Notes: generated from the sequence alone by a model not told the origin. A stretch of DNA of 64,000 nt from Phorcus lineatus (GCA_921293015.1 OV121092.1:13026001-13090000), one strand, 5' to 3'. Shown: positions 28,469 through 42,530, counted from the first letter of the stretch. Translations and numbers: made by a program.

Positions 28469-28894
28469 TGTAGCACAATCAGCAGGCACACACTTCGTAA
28501 GATTCAAACAAGAAGACGAGACGTAGATTTTCTTGGGTTTATTTCCTCCGAGTACTCTATACAACTCTGGCTGTCGATCTTTCTCGCCCGCTTTCCCTGG
28601 ACACCCTCACGACGCCCAGCGCGCCCTTTCTCACATGGCTGGTCGTGGCTGTCACCAGCCCATGGCCGGTTGCTGGCTGAGACTCAACTCCTCAGTCCCG
28701 TGGCTGAGACTCAATCCTCTCTCCAGGTCGATGGCTGAGAATGAACTTCTTTTCTTATGACAAACCTGGGTCTTATATACCCACAGACTCAGTTGTCAAC
28801 ACAATGTGACTTGACAACAGCCTATGGATTATTTCTTAGGGATTACTTGGGGATGGGATTAGCAGTTTATAACATAGGTTTCATAACAGCTACA
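28469..28894 (-). mobile_element. Solo LTR of an LTR retrotransposon, minus strand
   Basis: The 426-bp GC-richer segment starts tgtagc and ends gctaca, a 6-bp inverted repeat with canonical TG...CA ends. Read on the minus strand it has a TATA box (GGGTATATAAGACC, 28772-28779), then a GC-rich segment, then an AATAAA poly(A) signal (28538-28543), the expected U3-R-U5 order. The flanks are ccctA outside the left end and cccAG outside the right, a possible decayed 5-bp duplication. No primer-binding site or gag/pol lies next to it, so it looks like a recombined solo LTR, probably of Ty3 type. Confidence 0.7.
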
Positions 28895-30190
28895 CCCAGT
28901 CAATGGCTTCAACAGAAACTATAATTTCATAGTCTGTGGATTTAACATTGTTAAATCAATTGATAACATTCAGAAAATAGCAAGCTCTCAAATTTAGTTA
29001 AAGTAGTATTTCAAAGTAACTATTACCTGTTTTTTTATTCATTTTAACGAACATACGCATATATATTGCTTAAAACTTTTATTACAGGATCAACCTTCCT
29101 TCTCAATAGTACCTAATGGCACGCACAACTTGCAAAGGGAATAAAAAATAGATATGATTAGTTGATCAGTCTTATGACGTGTATGATAGATATTATTTGG
29201 CTGAAGCAAGGAAAAGAAATTGCACTGTCGATTCAATGTTCGTCTACCGGCTGTAGACTTCACATAGGTTGCTCGATATGATATACGAGCGGAAGAAACC
29301 AAAAGAAATATTTTTTAACTGTAACCAAGATTACTATTAACTGTGCTTAGAAAAATTTAAAGCATTTTTTAATACGAAATAGACTTTAACATATTAATCT
29401 ACCTCATGAATGTTGTCAGAATGTATAATATTTTATCAATGAATAACAAACAATTCATTTCAGCATATCAACATTCCACCAAGTTATGACTTCCTAGGTA
29501 AGTGAATGAAATGAAAACTTTTATCATCGTTTACAAGTTAAATATTAAATCCATACAATGGCATCAAGACTTTTATTCACGGTAGGCATGAAATGGTTCA
29601 TCAAAAACCAGAGTTTTAACAATGCAATGGCTGCTTACTTCTTGAAAGATTGCGTTAGCCACGTTTTCAATATCTCGGTTATCGATATGCATGAATATCA
29701 GGAATTATTTAATTTCATTTTGACTGATTTAAAACTTTTCTAATACGTTTTATAATAAATTGACATAACTAGTATTAAAGGTGCAGAATGGAATACTGTT
29801 TATCAAATGAATTCTGATTTTATCATCTTGGAAAATTTATTGTTACTATATGAAAAATACTCTCTATTTGTATTTGAAATACGAAAACATACGAATACTC
29901 ATTGTTGAAATCATATCACTCGACTTGCATATTTATTCCAAAATGACAATCATATATGACCCTTATTCCTTTTCATTGAAAACACGGCTCATACATGTTC
30001 AGATACCCCTCACAAGAGGAGTAAATACTAAAGAGAATATTATATTCTGCTAAGTATTCTGAATGTTTGGGAAGTAGAAAAACTTTCTAATCTAAAAACT
30101 TTTTGTAAAGACCATCAATATTTAAAACCATCTTCGTTTGATTCAAATAAGTCCAACTTAGCTGTCGTATGGAGTATGTATTTGATTACG
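28895..30190. other. Non-coding tract after the solo LTR
   Basis: AT-rich with short unsupported frames. Nothing recognised. Confidence 0.55.
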
Positions 30191-30197
30191 CTCTACA

Positions 30198-30431
30198 TAT
30201 TGTTTACCAACTCAGCGGAGAATAATTGTGTTATTCCATAAGCCTTTCTCCAGACTTTCGACATATTGGAGACAAGCTCAACGTTCTTATTTTCAAATTG
30301 AACACAAGCTATTCTTTAATGGCAATAGTGAGCAAATTTTCAATTTTAACCACCTACTGCGTTTGTTGCACAGTCAAACACATGGCATTGTTCATCCTTT
30401 GGTTTTCTTTGCAGTTGATAGCACACACTGA
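30198..30431 (+). other. Possible coding exon, unidentified
   Basis: Downstream of a plausible acceptor (gtttaccaactcag, about 30212) an open frame reads RRIIVLFHKPFSRLSTYWRQ, then AQRSYFQIEHKLFFNGNSEQ and IFNFNHLLRLLHSQTHGIVH, ending at TGA (30429-30431). Composition is protein-like for an AT-rich region, but there are no partner exons and I do not recognise a family. Confidence 0.2.
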
Positions 30432-30659
30432 CGAAATATTTGTCAATGTTGAAAATATTTTTTTCTTTTCTTGAGGATTTTAATTACAAATAGTTTCATC
30501 TAAGGAAATATATTTAAGATAGGATATTTTAGTTGAAATTTCTTTCAATACATGTTTTGTACCTTCACCGAATACATATATACCGCGTATATATCAATGA
30601 CAGAGCATGCTCAAAGCGCACAAATTGTACTATTACCCTGAGGGAATAGTGCTTTGATG

Positions 30660-30893
30660 TAGCCTATTGAGCGCTTCGTGCGACCGTGTAGGTCCATACC
30701 ATCCCTTGTTCAGGTACCCATTTGTACAGCTGGGTTGACTGAGGGCAATGTGGATGAAGTATATTGTACTCTTGCCCAGAGACACAACACACGACACGGC
30801 CCAGGTTAAAAATGTTTGGTGCCTCCACAGGGATTCTAAACCGGGCCATTGGCGTGAAAGGCCAGCATGCTAACCACTACACCAGTGTGCTCC
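30660..30893 (-). mobile_element. tRNA-derived SINE, family 2, minus strand
   Basis: The minus strand begins gtgtagtggttagcatgctg (A box) and has cccggtttagaatccctg (degenerate B box). The body contains ctgggcaagagtacaatata and aacccagctgtacaaatggg. It differs from family 1 and matches the plus-strand copy at 38250. Confidence 0.75.
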
Positions 30894-31544
30894 ATATTAT
30901 GCGCGGTTAATCAAGTTTTATATATATATTCCAAAGGTTTACATACAGAAACGTGTGACACATTCCATGATTAATTATGCTGCTCTCTCTTCTGCATATA
31001 TTCTTTTGGTTCCGACATCCGCAAACTATGAATAATGGAATAGTAGTAACTAATTCGTTTTGTTGCATAAAATATATCTGCGCTTTCTTCAGCTGTTGTT
31101 TTGTAAGCATTGAAGTAGTTCAAAATTGACTTTATGACTTCTGTTAGAGGTTTTTCTTGAATGCTTTATTATTTAAGACGTTACAAACCTAAATGCACGT
31201 CCGTTAACTCCTTTTCAATTCATTGGAAGAATCAACCTAGGTGAAGGATCCGGAAGTGTCAGTTCCGTTTTGAGAATTTTAAAAACATCATCCTTGTTTC
31301 GGAATAGTTTACAAACTTTTGCCACGAAACTTTATATTCTTCGTCAAAGACACTTTGAAGCAAAATATTACTTACATGAAGGAACCATGTGATCTCAAAA
31401 TAATAAACTATTGTCAGTTGAATCATGGAATGATTGAGGTCATTCGATTTCATATTTTCAATGCGTAACTTAAACCAAAAATGAAAGGAAGCTCACTGTC
31501 GGATTACCTTCACTAATACACAATTGGACTTTCCCTGCTCTAGC

Positions 31545-31630
31545 ACAAATCGTCATTTCCCTGGAGAGACTTTCCATATGATTTGTGTTACTCACTGATG
31601 TGTATGAAAGTAAATCCCTCGCATAAAAAT
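31545..31630 (+). repeat. Duplicated block P, copy 2 (partial)
   Basis: cgtcatttccctggagagac and gttactcactgatgtgtatg, then aaagtaaatccctc match block P. Spacing to the first and third copies is about 8.4 kb each way. Confidence 0.55.
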
Positions 31631-32149
31631 TTTTTAGTTAAATTTATGGATTCATAAACATTCGGGTTTTTCATAAACATTATGAATCAGCTCTACTGAA
31701 AACACAATACATACATAATTGATATTTAGTTATCACTGATGGTTCGATTGACCAGGTGTTATTTCTAAGGAAAGTTTGTTTGGACAGTAGAATTTGCACA
31801 GTGTTTTGCTAGTGTCAACTACATTTTATCATAATGCTTTAATATCTCCAAGTTATGGAATCATAATGCAAATAGCATCATAAAGATGATGGCATGACAA
31901 TGCTCTGGCGTGATGTCATCTCCAGTGCTGTGTTCAGAAAAGCTTTTTGATTAATTCCTTTTTGTAGTTGATATCATAAAACACAATGCTGATTTTCAAT
32001 AAATTTCTCCATAACTCTCCATGAAAACTACAGCATTAGAACACTAGTACACTATTACATTGGCAATTCAGCTATACCATTTTAAGTCATCAAGTTAAGT
32101 ACTCTAATGCACTGTGCAAACTCTCCTGTCGAAAATACATCTTGGTGAT

Positions 32150-32385
32150 GTCCTTATAGGAGTAGATCCCCTGGGTGCCTTGCAGCTTGTCAAATACGTT
32201 TAGAAGTTTCTTCAGAATTTATAAGATTTTTTAATGGGTTAAATGCACTTAAGCTTAAAAGTAAAACTTGTTACTACTTATGATGGTGAATAAGAAAAGT
32301 ATAAACTCGACTTGGATATATTGAAGGTATAACTTATGTAAAGATAATAAATTTTGTTAAAATGGAAAATCATATTTGAGGATTT
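32150..32385 (+). repeat. Duplicated block Q, copy 2
   Basis: gtagatcccctgggtgcctt, gcagcttgtcaaata, cttatgatggtgaataagaa and gttaaaatggaaaa align with the other two Q copies. The minus frame continues as KMYFRQESLHSALEYLT before a stop. Confidence 0.65.
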
Positions 32386-34199
32386 ATTCGTACAATTTAT
32401 TGTCCGTTGACGGTCACAACGTTCTTAACCTTCGTAAACAAATGGTTTAATTATTAAATTGATACTGATGCTAAATAATCCATCGGTAGGCATTTTTTAA
32501 AGATTTTGAAATGTGATTAGATGTTTTGGGTTTACTGGTTTTTAATCTTTTGTATTCGAATCTCAGATTTCAATAGCAACAGAGCTATGGTATCAGGAGG
32601 AAAATGTGAGCCTAAAAACCGGCAATGTACATTGTTTGGTTTGAAAACGTCTGAAGAAAAGAAAGAGAGAGGGATTACATTTCTATCTGATTGAATAAAA
32701 CTGATTGTATAAAGGATGTCAGAATGAATATCTGCTTAATAATAAAAGCATTTACTTTTTCCTATTCATTTATCAAAATTTTCAACCGCAAATAATGCTT
32801 TACTATTGCCTTTTCTTTTAGATGGCAAAAAGATTGGATTAAACTTTGTCATTAAGGGGTTAAGGAGGTTAAGTGTAAATGTTTAATGTAATAATCTTAA
32901 TACGTATTGAATTCTATTTTATGGGTACTTAGCTCATGTATTTGAAATCGCTTTCTTTACAACATGTAGAAAGTTATACCTACAACGTGCAACCTGTCCT
33001 TAAAAGTTGATTGATTACCTTCACTTACAGGCTGTTATATTGAATGTCCAATGAATTCTATGAAATTGGAACCTTACTAAACTTGATGTCGCTTGTTGCC
33101 TCACAAATCAAAGGCATTTAAAATATTTTTCCTGTTTATTGTCTAAAATGTAATCAAACATGTGTCAAGTATCATAATCATCAAACATCATTTACACTGA
33201 ACTTTTTTTCTGAAGTTGTAATATTTTTGGAGACGGAACCAAAGAGTATCTATGTTAATTCTAATTGAGAAAAAGATGTTTATTCAAATTTGTTCAAAAT
33301 TAACAAAAGTACTGACTGAAGCAATGAATTGCAATAATTGTAGTGCTATCACTCGACTGTTTTCTAATTGTCAGACATATCAAACAAGAGACATGTTAGT
33401 TAATAGAGCGGAAGAATCTTTGATTGTTTTAAACAAATACCAAAAAAATTAATGCATTGCAATTTTTTAAATAAGGTGAGATGTTTTACTTATCTCCATA
33501 AAAAATTTACAATGATAATAATGATAACAATAAGATAAAATAATTTGTTTTGAACCCCAGGATGGAATTTGAAAATTCACTCAAAATCTTTCAAGTCACA
33601 ACGTATTTCAGAAGTTTTATATAAATATCAACTTTTAATTGTGATCACCTGGAAAGAAGACGTTGAATTCTAAGTGTCAATGATAAAATGATATCCTGTT
33701 GTGTTAGTTCCTTCACTTGATTTTTTTTTAAAGGAATCCATTGACATTTATTGTCATCAATATTTAAGTCAAAGCGATTTAGCGATGATATAGACAATCA
33801 GATTTAGAAAAGTAATTAATCAAATGTGATTAGAGTGTAATTGAATACATTTGAAACACGATCATCTTGTTTATAGTTAAATTTCAAAGGTTTATCACAT
33901 TTTATGAATCGATATTTGATTGACCATGATAAGTTGACTCTTGTTCTTATTTAGATTTAGATATATGACCTAAATCTGGAGAGAAAAAAACAATCGCATC
34001 AATGAAATAAAATTTTGATAATTTTGAAAGATCAATTTCAGTAATTTCCTGCAAAAATTGTCCATTTCTTTCAATGTTCAAAGGTTTCCACGGACGATTA
34101 TTATTCTCACAGGTTCAATGATGATTACAGTTAAATGTATGAATACTTATTGACCAAAATCGAAAGATAATCCATTCAATTCGATCCTGTTGATAGCGA

Positions 34200-35030
34200 T
34201 TGAACGGAAATAGAAGGAATCAAATCCTGGGAAGTTAATGAATGGTGTTGACAAGGCGATCTCCTGCTTGTGGTCCTCTTGTGTCTTGGAGGACTTGGAG
34301 GACACTGCTGGCCACTACCATTCCTCCTCAGATATCAGTATAACATTTCCTTTAAAGAATAGTAAATTCTGGTTGATGATTTCTATCGTGGTAATAGTGT
34401 ATAGAAAAATCTCGAGGGGAACTTTCATGTTTATATATCTATGTGATTACATAGTAAAGCCATGTAGAGGAGGGTTCTATTTTGGTTGATTTCTATAAAT
34501 TGATCAAGGATAGCGAGTATTTATTTGGAAAAGAACAAAAACGTATAATATAACTCAATAGCGCAAAAATTGCAAAAAGTCAACTACCACAGGTCATTTT
34601 CTTTCTGTCTAGGTATTAATTGTTTTCATTATATTCAATTCATACATATATTTTATTATTAATTATTTGTACAAATGGTAACAGTTCAGAGTATTTTATC
34701 ATTTGATGTAAAACAATATATTGAAGATCACTCCTTTTAGATAAGAAATCGAGCGGGTATTCCTATATTACATCCATCAAACATCCCTAGTAGTGTTTGT
34801 CAGACGAAATAAACCGGAAATGAAGTACCATAGCTCCTTGACAATCTCTCAAGCAGTGTCAGATGCAACCCCTCCCAGAGGACATCTGAAGAACCTTGTG
34901 GTGTTGGCTGGATACAGTTTTGGTCCTTTTAGATAAAGTTGAAGCTTTGCCCGGAAATTAAGAATCACTATTGCTTGACTACCCTAACTTCACTTGACCA
35001 TTGTAACTCTAGGCAAGATATGTACAGCAT
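34200..35030 (+). repeat. Duplicated block R, copy 1
   Basis: gttgacaaggcgatctcctg, ccggaaatgaagtaccatag, ccttgacaatctctcaagca and accttgtggtgttggctgga, then aagaatcactattgcttgac align in order with 45225-46050. The minus frame TQEDHKQEIALSTPF..., YFRSIAI resembles that of block Q copy 3. Confidence 0.65.
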
Positions 35031-36356
35031 CAGGTGACATCAACAAGTACTTTATTCACTTCATGTCAGCATAACTTGCTTACCTGAAACACCTTTCGAC
35101 AGTAACTTAAAGCGATACCCGATAAACAAAGACAGTCAAATCAACGTCTAAAAAAGTTCAAATATTGTGTGAGTTATAAAAGTCTTTATGCCTTACTGCG
35201 TAATCAAGGCGTTCAACAATCATCATAAATGCAACAAATATTAACTTTTTACTTTAAATATTTTCATTTGCCTCTCCTCATAAAAATATTTTTATGCTTT
35301 TATGTTTGTCTTTGGACGAGTTCGTTTGAGGGAATTTTTTAGATTTTTCCAAAACCTTAAAGAAAAATATTTGATTGAATGCACACAATTGCTGTGACAA
35401 TGATGATAGTTAAAGTCATAAAAATACGAGTTTGAATGACTTCTTGAAATGTGAAATGAGACAAACATTTCACAGAATATTAAATATACTGTCGACAAGG
35501 TTGATCAAGGGGAATTTTTTATCATTCAAATGCATTATATAAGTTATAATCATTTTTGACAGTATTTCTTTGTCTTATTTTAAGCAAGATCGTTAAGGAA
35601 GCACAATTTCAAATTTTAACTTTCATTTAATAGGAGAAAGGAAATATAGAAACTTCCTGAGTAGCGTTTGCTGTCGCTTTGAAATGTTTATTGAAAAGTA
35701 AAACTTGTGTATTTTTAAATAATAATAAATTTTTGAAAAGGTCTAAGGTTGAAAGTAATGGTCTTGGAGATACTTTTAAAACTACTTACCAAAATATTTT
35801 CGGCAAGGTTGGGCTACCCAAGAGAAGAATTAAATGTTAGAAGGTTTTACAAATATGTATCACAATCTCTTATGTGTTATAAGAAGGCTTTATCGAATAT
35901 GTTCAACGGATAAAGTCTGATTGGTTTTTGATAAATTAAGATACTATGGTCTCCGACCACTCATAAAGCTGGAAAATCCTTCTCTATGGTACTGAAAATA
36001 AGATCTCCTTTGAGGGATATTCAAAGTTTTTACAAAATATGGAATACTGAAATGACTCCCCTTCTGAATAATATGAAGAAATATATAAAGAAAAAATGTG
36101 TTTTTTATGTTATAAAGTAGCCTTGTTTATCGACCATGGTGTCCTGGTAAAATGAAATGCACTGCACTTATAGTATATATGATTTTTTTACTGAAATAAA
36201 TTTTTTAAAATACGTTATGTAAGAGTATTGTACGTTAAGATAACACAGAATAGCAACTTGGCTTTATAGCAGTAAGCTATCATTGATACGGAGGAGGGTA
36301 TGCTTGTTGTTGGATTAACTTATCGCATGATATCTATCAAGTGTATAGACCACTTG

Positions 36357-36683
36357 ACAACTTTATGGGGGCGGGCGCAGTGGTTAGCGCGTTCGGCTTT
36401 GGATCTGAAGGTCCGTGGTTCGAATCCCGCCAGGGGCTCGGCAACTTTGTCTGCAGTAGAGAACTGTTCTACACGCAGTCAAGTTTGGGTGCAATGCTAC
36501 ACTGAAAATCAGCGCAGTACCACCCATGGTTTGCTAGTTCCAGCCGATGCTCGCAGGTTTCACCGCAATGCACAGCCACAATGGTGTTGCGGGCTTTCTC
36601 CCTGCAATAATACTAGCAGCCGCGATATAAGTTAAATAAACTTGAAAACACCAACACACCTAACTTCACCTCACAACTTTATG
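36357..36683 (+). mobile_element. SINE family 1, most complete copy
   Basis: acaactttatg flanks the element (36357-36367 and 36673-36683). The tRNA-like head is intact: A box around gcagtggttagcgcg and B box ggttcgaatcc. The tail is altered: gttaaataaacttgaaaaca replaces the usual gcggcgttaaac. Confidence 0.93.
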
Positions 36684-37551
36684 CTTGTTGAACATTTGTA
36701 TTGGATTATAAATTTAGTTCTAGAGTGACGTTGACATTTCTCACTGTAAAGATACTAAATCAGATGTAGCACGTTCGTTCAGGTTGATGATTTACTCTTA
36801 TCGGATGCCGTTACTGTTTTACATAAAGAAGGGATTTTGACGGTAGCACAGATTTTTTATGAATATGTATGAATGTACCTAATGAATGTCACAATTCGCG
36901 AAACAATGTTTTTAATGGCAAGTAAAGGTTCTGAAACAAACGTAACATGTTCTGTTATGCTATGCTAATCTATTTCCCAATTGCAAATGTTTAAAAGCTG
37001 TTCTCACTAAAATGGCCGTCTGCAGTTTTCGCTTTAAAATGTTTTCTATGACTATAAAAGGGTTGAGTTATAGGATGTTTGACCCTCTTACGATAATAAA
37101 TTTGGTATAAACTAACATGTGGTTTGGAAATACCATTTTTATAAAGTGTTACTTGAAGTTCATGTACTGCAATAGCTGAATGTAAATTGAAATAATTATT
37201 TCTGTTGGTGACAAATGGGACTTATCCGTTTTGACTTTCATGACTAGCACGTGTCTCGCCAACTGTGTAGAATCTCTAGAAAAGGCTGTTTGTTACATGC
37301 TTTTGTGCAAACAGACTTTTTAATATTTCCCTTTTAAACATTTTGACAGGTGCTCAACATTCATCAATTAAGTAACAATTCAGTGATAAGACAAATAATA
37401 TTTTTCTTGCTATATGTTTTAACGAATGTCACCCAAAAAATTCAAATATACAAAGTGTATGTATCATATTAAAGCATTTCAGTGTATGTCTTAAAACCTT
37501 CAAGAGGGAAAGACCACCTGGCTGATGGTCCGAAAATTGACAATAAACTGG

Positions 37552-37575
37552 TGCTGTTGTTGTTGTTGTTGTTGG
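37552..37575. repeat. Short (TGT)n microsatellite
   Basis: About seven TGT units follow ctggtgc. Confidence 0.9.
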
Positions 37576-38248
37576 TCGAGCACTTCGTCATTACTGTCGT
37601 ATTAGTTTCAACTTGTCAAATGAGATCCTGAATAATGAAATCCTTTTCATAACACATGGAAAAAGAAAAAATCCTAAATGAAATCCTCTTTTACTATTTG
37701 AAACATGTCAAAAGCAAACTAAATTTTTCAATTTGCTGAAAACATGTTCAAATACGTTAAATCAACCAAAGTAGCTTTCATTTTAAAACAATTTCAAGAT
37801 TTGAGAAATCTTTCTTTAAAGATTTCGGTGAGACATGTGTCGTCGTTCATAGCTATTGATAAATAATAGAACATAAGCATTTTTACCGTGAGTCGCTCCA
37901 ATTAAATCTTAACACTTCATTTAAATCATTCAATCTGACATGATGCAAAAGAAAATCCGTTATAGTCACTGAAATGTGGCATTGGTGGAAAATTACGTCA
38001 GTCAATTCAAGAGTGTTGTCAAGAAAAAGATAGGTAAATGCTACTGGATTTGCGAACGTTCAAATTCTTCAGTTCTTGCCAATTTGTCATTTATTAGAAT
38101 TGAGAGGAAAAATTAAAACGAATTATTTGCGTCATATATTCGACTTGAGAGAGATTTTTTTCTGATCGCTGCAAATGTAATATTTTATTGATAATTTAGT
38201 GCTACGGAGATTGATTTATGCTCAGGAAATGCACAACAATCAAGCATG

Positions 38249-38410
38249 CCAAGGAGCACAGTGGTGTTTAGGTGAGAAGGCTGCTCTTTCATGCCAAAGG
38301 CCGGTGTTCGGATCCCGATGGAAATCAAAAAAGATGTGACGGGAGTCTCATGCTGTGTTGTATACCTGGGCAGGACACTTCATGAACATTGCAGTCTTGG
38401 ATACCCGAAT
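38249..38410 (+). mobile_element. tRNA-derived SINE, family 2, diverged copy
   Basis: aggagcacagtggtgtttag, ccggtgttcggatcccgatg (B box) and atacctgggcaggacacttc align with the copy at 30660-30893 on the opposite strand. The tail is lost. Confidence 0.65.
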
Positions 38411-39984
38411 ACATCATAATTACCTGATGTGTATAAAATGAATGATACAGACACAAAACTTACATGTACCAGGAAATAGATAAATATGAATTATATATTT
38501 AGCATCTAGCATTTCATAAGCTACATATGAAATACATTCATACCAACATACACACAATAGCATAGCCCTATTTCCTATAAATAAAGCAAATAATAAATAT
38601 TGCCAATAAGATAATTATGATATATATAATTAAATATTGATGCTAAATATTTGACTAACCTGTGTTTTAAAGACTCAAGAAGAAAAGGAAACTGTTTATC
38701 TTCTGTCGAATGTCTTCAGTCAGAGGTGTGCTCTTCATACAAGGTGAAGTAATGCAGTGCACAGAGTTATGAGTGCTGGTAACCTTTATAGATACACAGA
38801 GCATGCAAAGTGAGAAGTAAGCTTACCTAACAATACAGAGAACAAAGGATAGAAAGCTGAAGTGGCTAAGAGGTCAAAGCAAAGAACAATAGAGAGACAG
38901 TAAGATACATAGTTACAAGCTTGAAATGTACAAGCTCTCTGCTTCTTATCTAGGCTGCTATAATTAAAACACCTGAAATAAAATATATATGAGTACATGG
39001 ATATTTACATTTAAAGCACACAAAAATACAATATATTACACACTGCCACAAACAACTTCAGGATAATGATGTAGGTAGCATTTTGAGCAGGTGTCAATAC
39101 CTGGATATACCACCTTATAAATGTCCTCATTATTTAGAAAGCTTTCTTCTCGTTTTCGTCTCGGATTATCTAGCTTTCTGATTAATAATTGACCTCGTTT
39201 CATTGTCAAGACGGAACAACGGTTTGGAAGATGTACTTTCGTTTTCCTAAAATGAATTTGTCGCTAAAATATAAGCATTAATTCGTTCTTCTACTTTAGT
39301 AAATCAGTGTTTTCAAAGCCCAAATCAACCTGTTCGGTGTCATGTGTTCTTGATCAAGATGAGATTTTTATATGGAAATGGCTAATTTGGGAAATTCATG
39401 GAGATATGTTAATAATTGTATTCCTTTCACTTTTTTCTAGGGTCTTACTGATTGAAACACGGGCAACATTATAGACGTGACAATACAGGACAATACTATG
39501 CTATATGCCTCCTCAAGATTTTTTCTCTTTCACAGTCTTTAACTATATAAAAAAATAAGATCAAAATAGTTATGGGATGTAATTACAATGGAATGAAAAC
39601 TGTTAAGCTAAACTGCCTGACACAAATTTTACCTTCTTAACTCTTTTTTAATTTATTCGATCGGTCGGATGATCGGTCCATCATTTTTAAATGATTTTAT
39701 TTGTTTGTTTCTTAAAATTAGACAAGCTATTGATAGTATTACACTTTTTCAAAGTTACTTCATTACCAAAACATTTTTGACCTAATACCAGAAAAAATAA
39801 CTTTATGTCGTAGAAACCATGGAAACATGATATTAAAAACTTTCGCTACTTGAAACAATGAGCTAAGTCACTTGATTTCATATGCATGTGCAATGCAGAA
39901 ATATTGCTTCCACAAAAATGAATATGAAACCAAGTTTTAGGTAGTAACTTCACAAATTGAAATTATGGTTTATGTGTTCTAACA

Positions 39985-40400
39985 TTTTATACACAAATTG
40001 TTCATTTCCCTGGCGAGACATCGCGTTAGGTTTGATGTAACTCACTTGTGTGTGAAACCAAACCCCTTACATCATGATGATATCCTAGTTGAAGTAGGGG
40101 AGGGGGGAAGATTTTCATAATGCAATGCTCCAAACAGGAAGAGTTTCCTTTGAATATATCAGAACATTATAAATCAGGAAATTGAATAACCACACAAGCT
40201 GCTCTTCTGAAAATAGTTGAGGCAAAAAAACTGATATTTTATTGTACCATAGAGAATCTGACACCAGGAGACATGAAAGGAAGGAAACTTTTATTTATTA
40301 TCAAAAGTCCCTTTACTAGTTTCAAATGAATAATCAACCATATGCAAGCTATTGGATCTTCAGTAGAGCTTCATGATTAAGTCATCGAGGTAAGGATTTA
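39985..40400 (+). repeat. Duplicated block P, copy 3
   Basis: ttcatttccctggcgagaca, cttgtgtgtgaaaccaaacc, aggaagagtttcctttgaat and accatagagaatctgacacc align with 23155-23480. Confidence 0.65.
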
Positions 40401-40529
40401 GTCATCGGATTTTAACTCCATAGCAATATAATGTTAAGTATCTGATTATACTAGTGCCCAGTCGACAGCAACATCAATGAAGTAACTTGATTCTTCAGAA
40501 AAAATGATACAACATCAAGTAGGAAAATT

Positions 40530-40725
40530 ATGATATCTAGGGCCCATATGATATTTAGGTCAAATATGATATCTAGGGCTCAAATGATATCGAGGGTGCA
40601 TATGTTATCGAGGGCTTAGATGTTATTGAGGGTTCATATGTTATCTAGGGCCCATATGATATTTAGGGCAAATATGATATTTAGGGCAAATATGATATCT
40701 AGGGCTCAAATGATATCGAGGGCTT
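40530..40725. repeat. 18-bp minisatellite, about 11 units
   Basis: The unit atgatatctagggctcaa varies at a few positions (tatct/tatcg/tattt; gctcaa/gcccat/gcaaat). It lies about 450 bp before the TGATGA array. Confidence 0.93.
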
Positions 40726-41175
40726 ATGATGACATACCATCAGAAGTTTGTTGACCACCTCCCGTGATGTGTTCACTCCCATTGTTTGTTGCCACCACGG
40801 ACGGAATGGATTGGCAGACCAGAATGGCTCTTGACTTGCCATCCGCAGCAGTTATCTATTATGCCGCAGTTTGTTCATTTTGAGATAACCTATAAAGTAA
40901 CCTGCTTATGGCACTATTAAATCAACCAATAGGTCTGAAGGACATTTTGAAGTGACAAATTTCTCGCTTTCCGAATCAACTGAGCTTCAAAGTTCTACAG
41001 TTGTCATGTACTTTGAAATACATGCAAACACATATCGTATACCGTTCTCACGTGAACACCTTCAGATAATCCTATACTATGTATAATATGGTTCTTTGTG
41101 TATCATTTCCATTTTGGTATATTTGTTACATTAGATGCATCTGTCTCATATACCACCATTGGTGGGTTTAAGTGA

Positions 41176-41455
41176 ATAATTGATGATGATGATGATGATG
41201 GATGAAGATGATGATGATGATGTTGGATGATGATGATGTTGATGACGACGATGATGAAAATTGATGATGATGATGATGATAATGGTGGTGATGATGATGA
41301 TGAAGATGTTGGATGATGATGATGATGACGACGACGATGATGATAATTGATGATGATGCTGATGATGATGATTATGATTATGATGATGATGATACCGATG
41401 TTGGATGATGATGATGATACCGATGTTGGATGATGATGATGATGATGATGTCGGT

Positions 41456-41495
<40 letters not shown>

Positions 41496-41503
41496 ACCGA
41501 TGT

Positions 41504-41541
<38 letters not shown>

Positions 41542-41550
41542 TGATGATGT

Positions 41551-41591
<41 letters not shown>

Positions 41592-41993
41592 ACCGATGTT
41601 GGATGATGATGATGATGATGATGATGATACCGATGTTGGATGATGATGATGATGACGATGATGATGATGACGACGATGATGATAATTGATGATGACGATG
41701 ATGATGGATGATGATGATATTGATGTTGGTTGATGATGATGATGGATGAAGATGATGATGATGATGTTGGATGATGATGATGTTGATGACGACGATGATG
41801 AAAATTGATGATGATGATGATGATAATGGTGGTGATGATGATGATGAAGATGTTGGATGATGATGATGATGACGACGACGATGATGATAATTGATGATGA
41901 TGCTGATGATGATGATTATGATGATGATGATACCGATGTTGGATGATGATGATGATACCGATGTTGGATGATGATGATGATGATGATGTCGGT

Positions 41994-42024
<31 letters not shown>

Positions 42025-42187
42025 ACCGATGTTGGATGATGATGATGATGATGATGATACCGATGTTGGATGATGATGATGATGACGATGATGATGATGA
42101 CGACGATGATGATAATTGATGATGACGATGATGATGGATGATGATATTGTTGGTTGATGATGATGATGATGATGTTGATACCGATGT

Positions 42188-42222
<35 letters not shown>

Positions 42223-42231
42223 TGATGATGT

Positions 42232-42278
<47 letters not shown>

Positions 42279-42286
42279 ACCGATGT

Positions 42287-42327
<41 letters not shown>

Positions 42328-42471
42328 ACCGATGTTGGATGATGATGATGACGACGATGATGATGATGACGACGATGATGATAATTGATGATGACGATGA
42401 TGATGGATGATGATGATATTGATGTTGGTTGATGATGATGATGATGATGATGATGATGTTGATACCGATGT

Positions 42472-42530
<59 letters not shown>

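Larger units (their letters stand above)
36684..39980. other. AT-rich non-coding tract
   Basis: Apart from the short (TGT)n run and the SINE family 2 copy at 38249, nothing is recognised. Confidence 0.55.

Noticed and set aside
36368-36440. Functional tRNA gene
   Set aside because: A and B boxes are present but the sequence runs into a SINE body with flanking target duplications, and no convincing cloverleaf with an acceptor stem closes.
36300-36635. 111-codon plus frame
   Set aside because: It runs through the family 1 SINE, as does the frame at 349-531.
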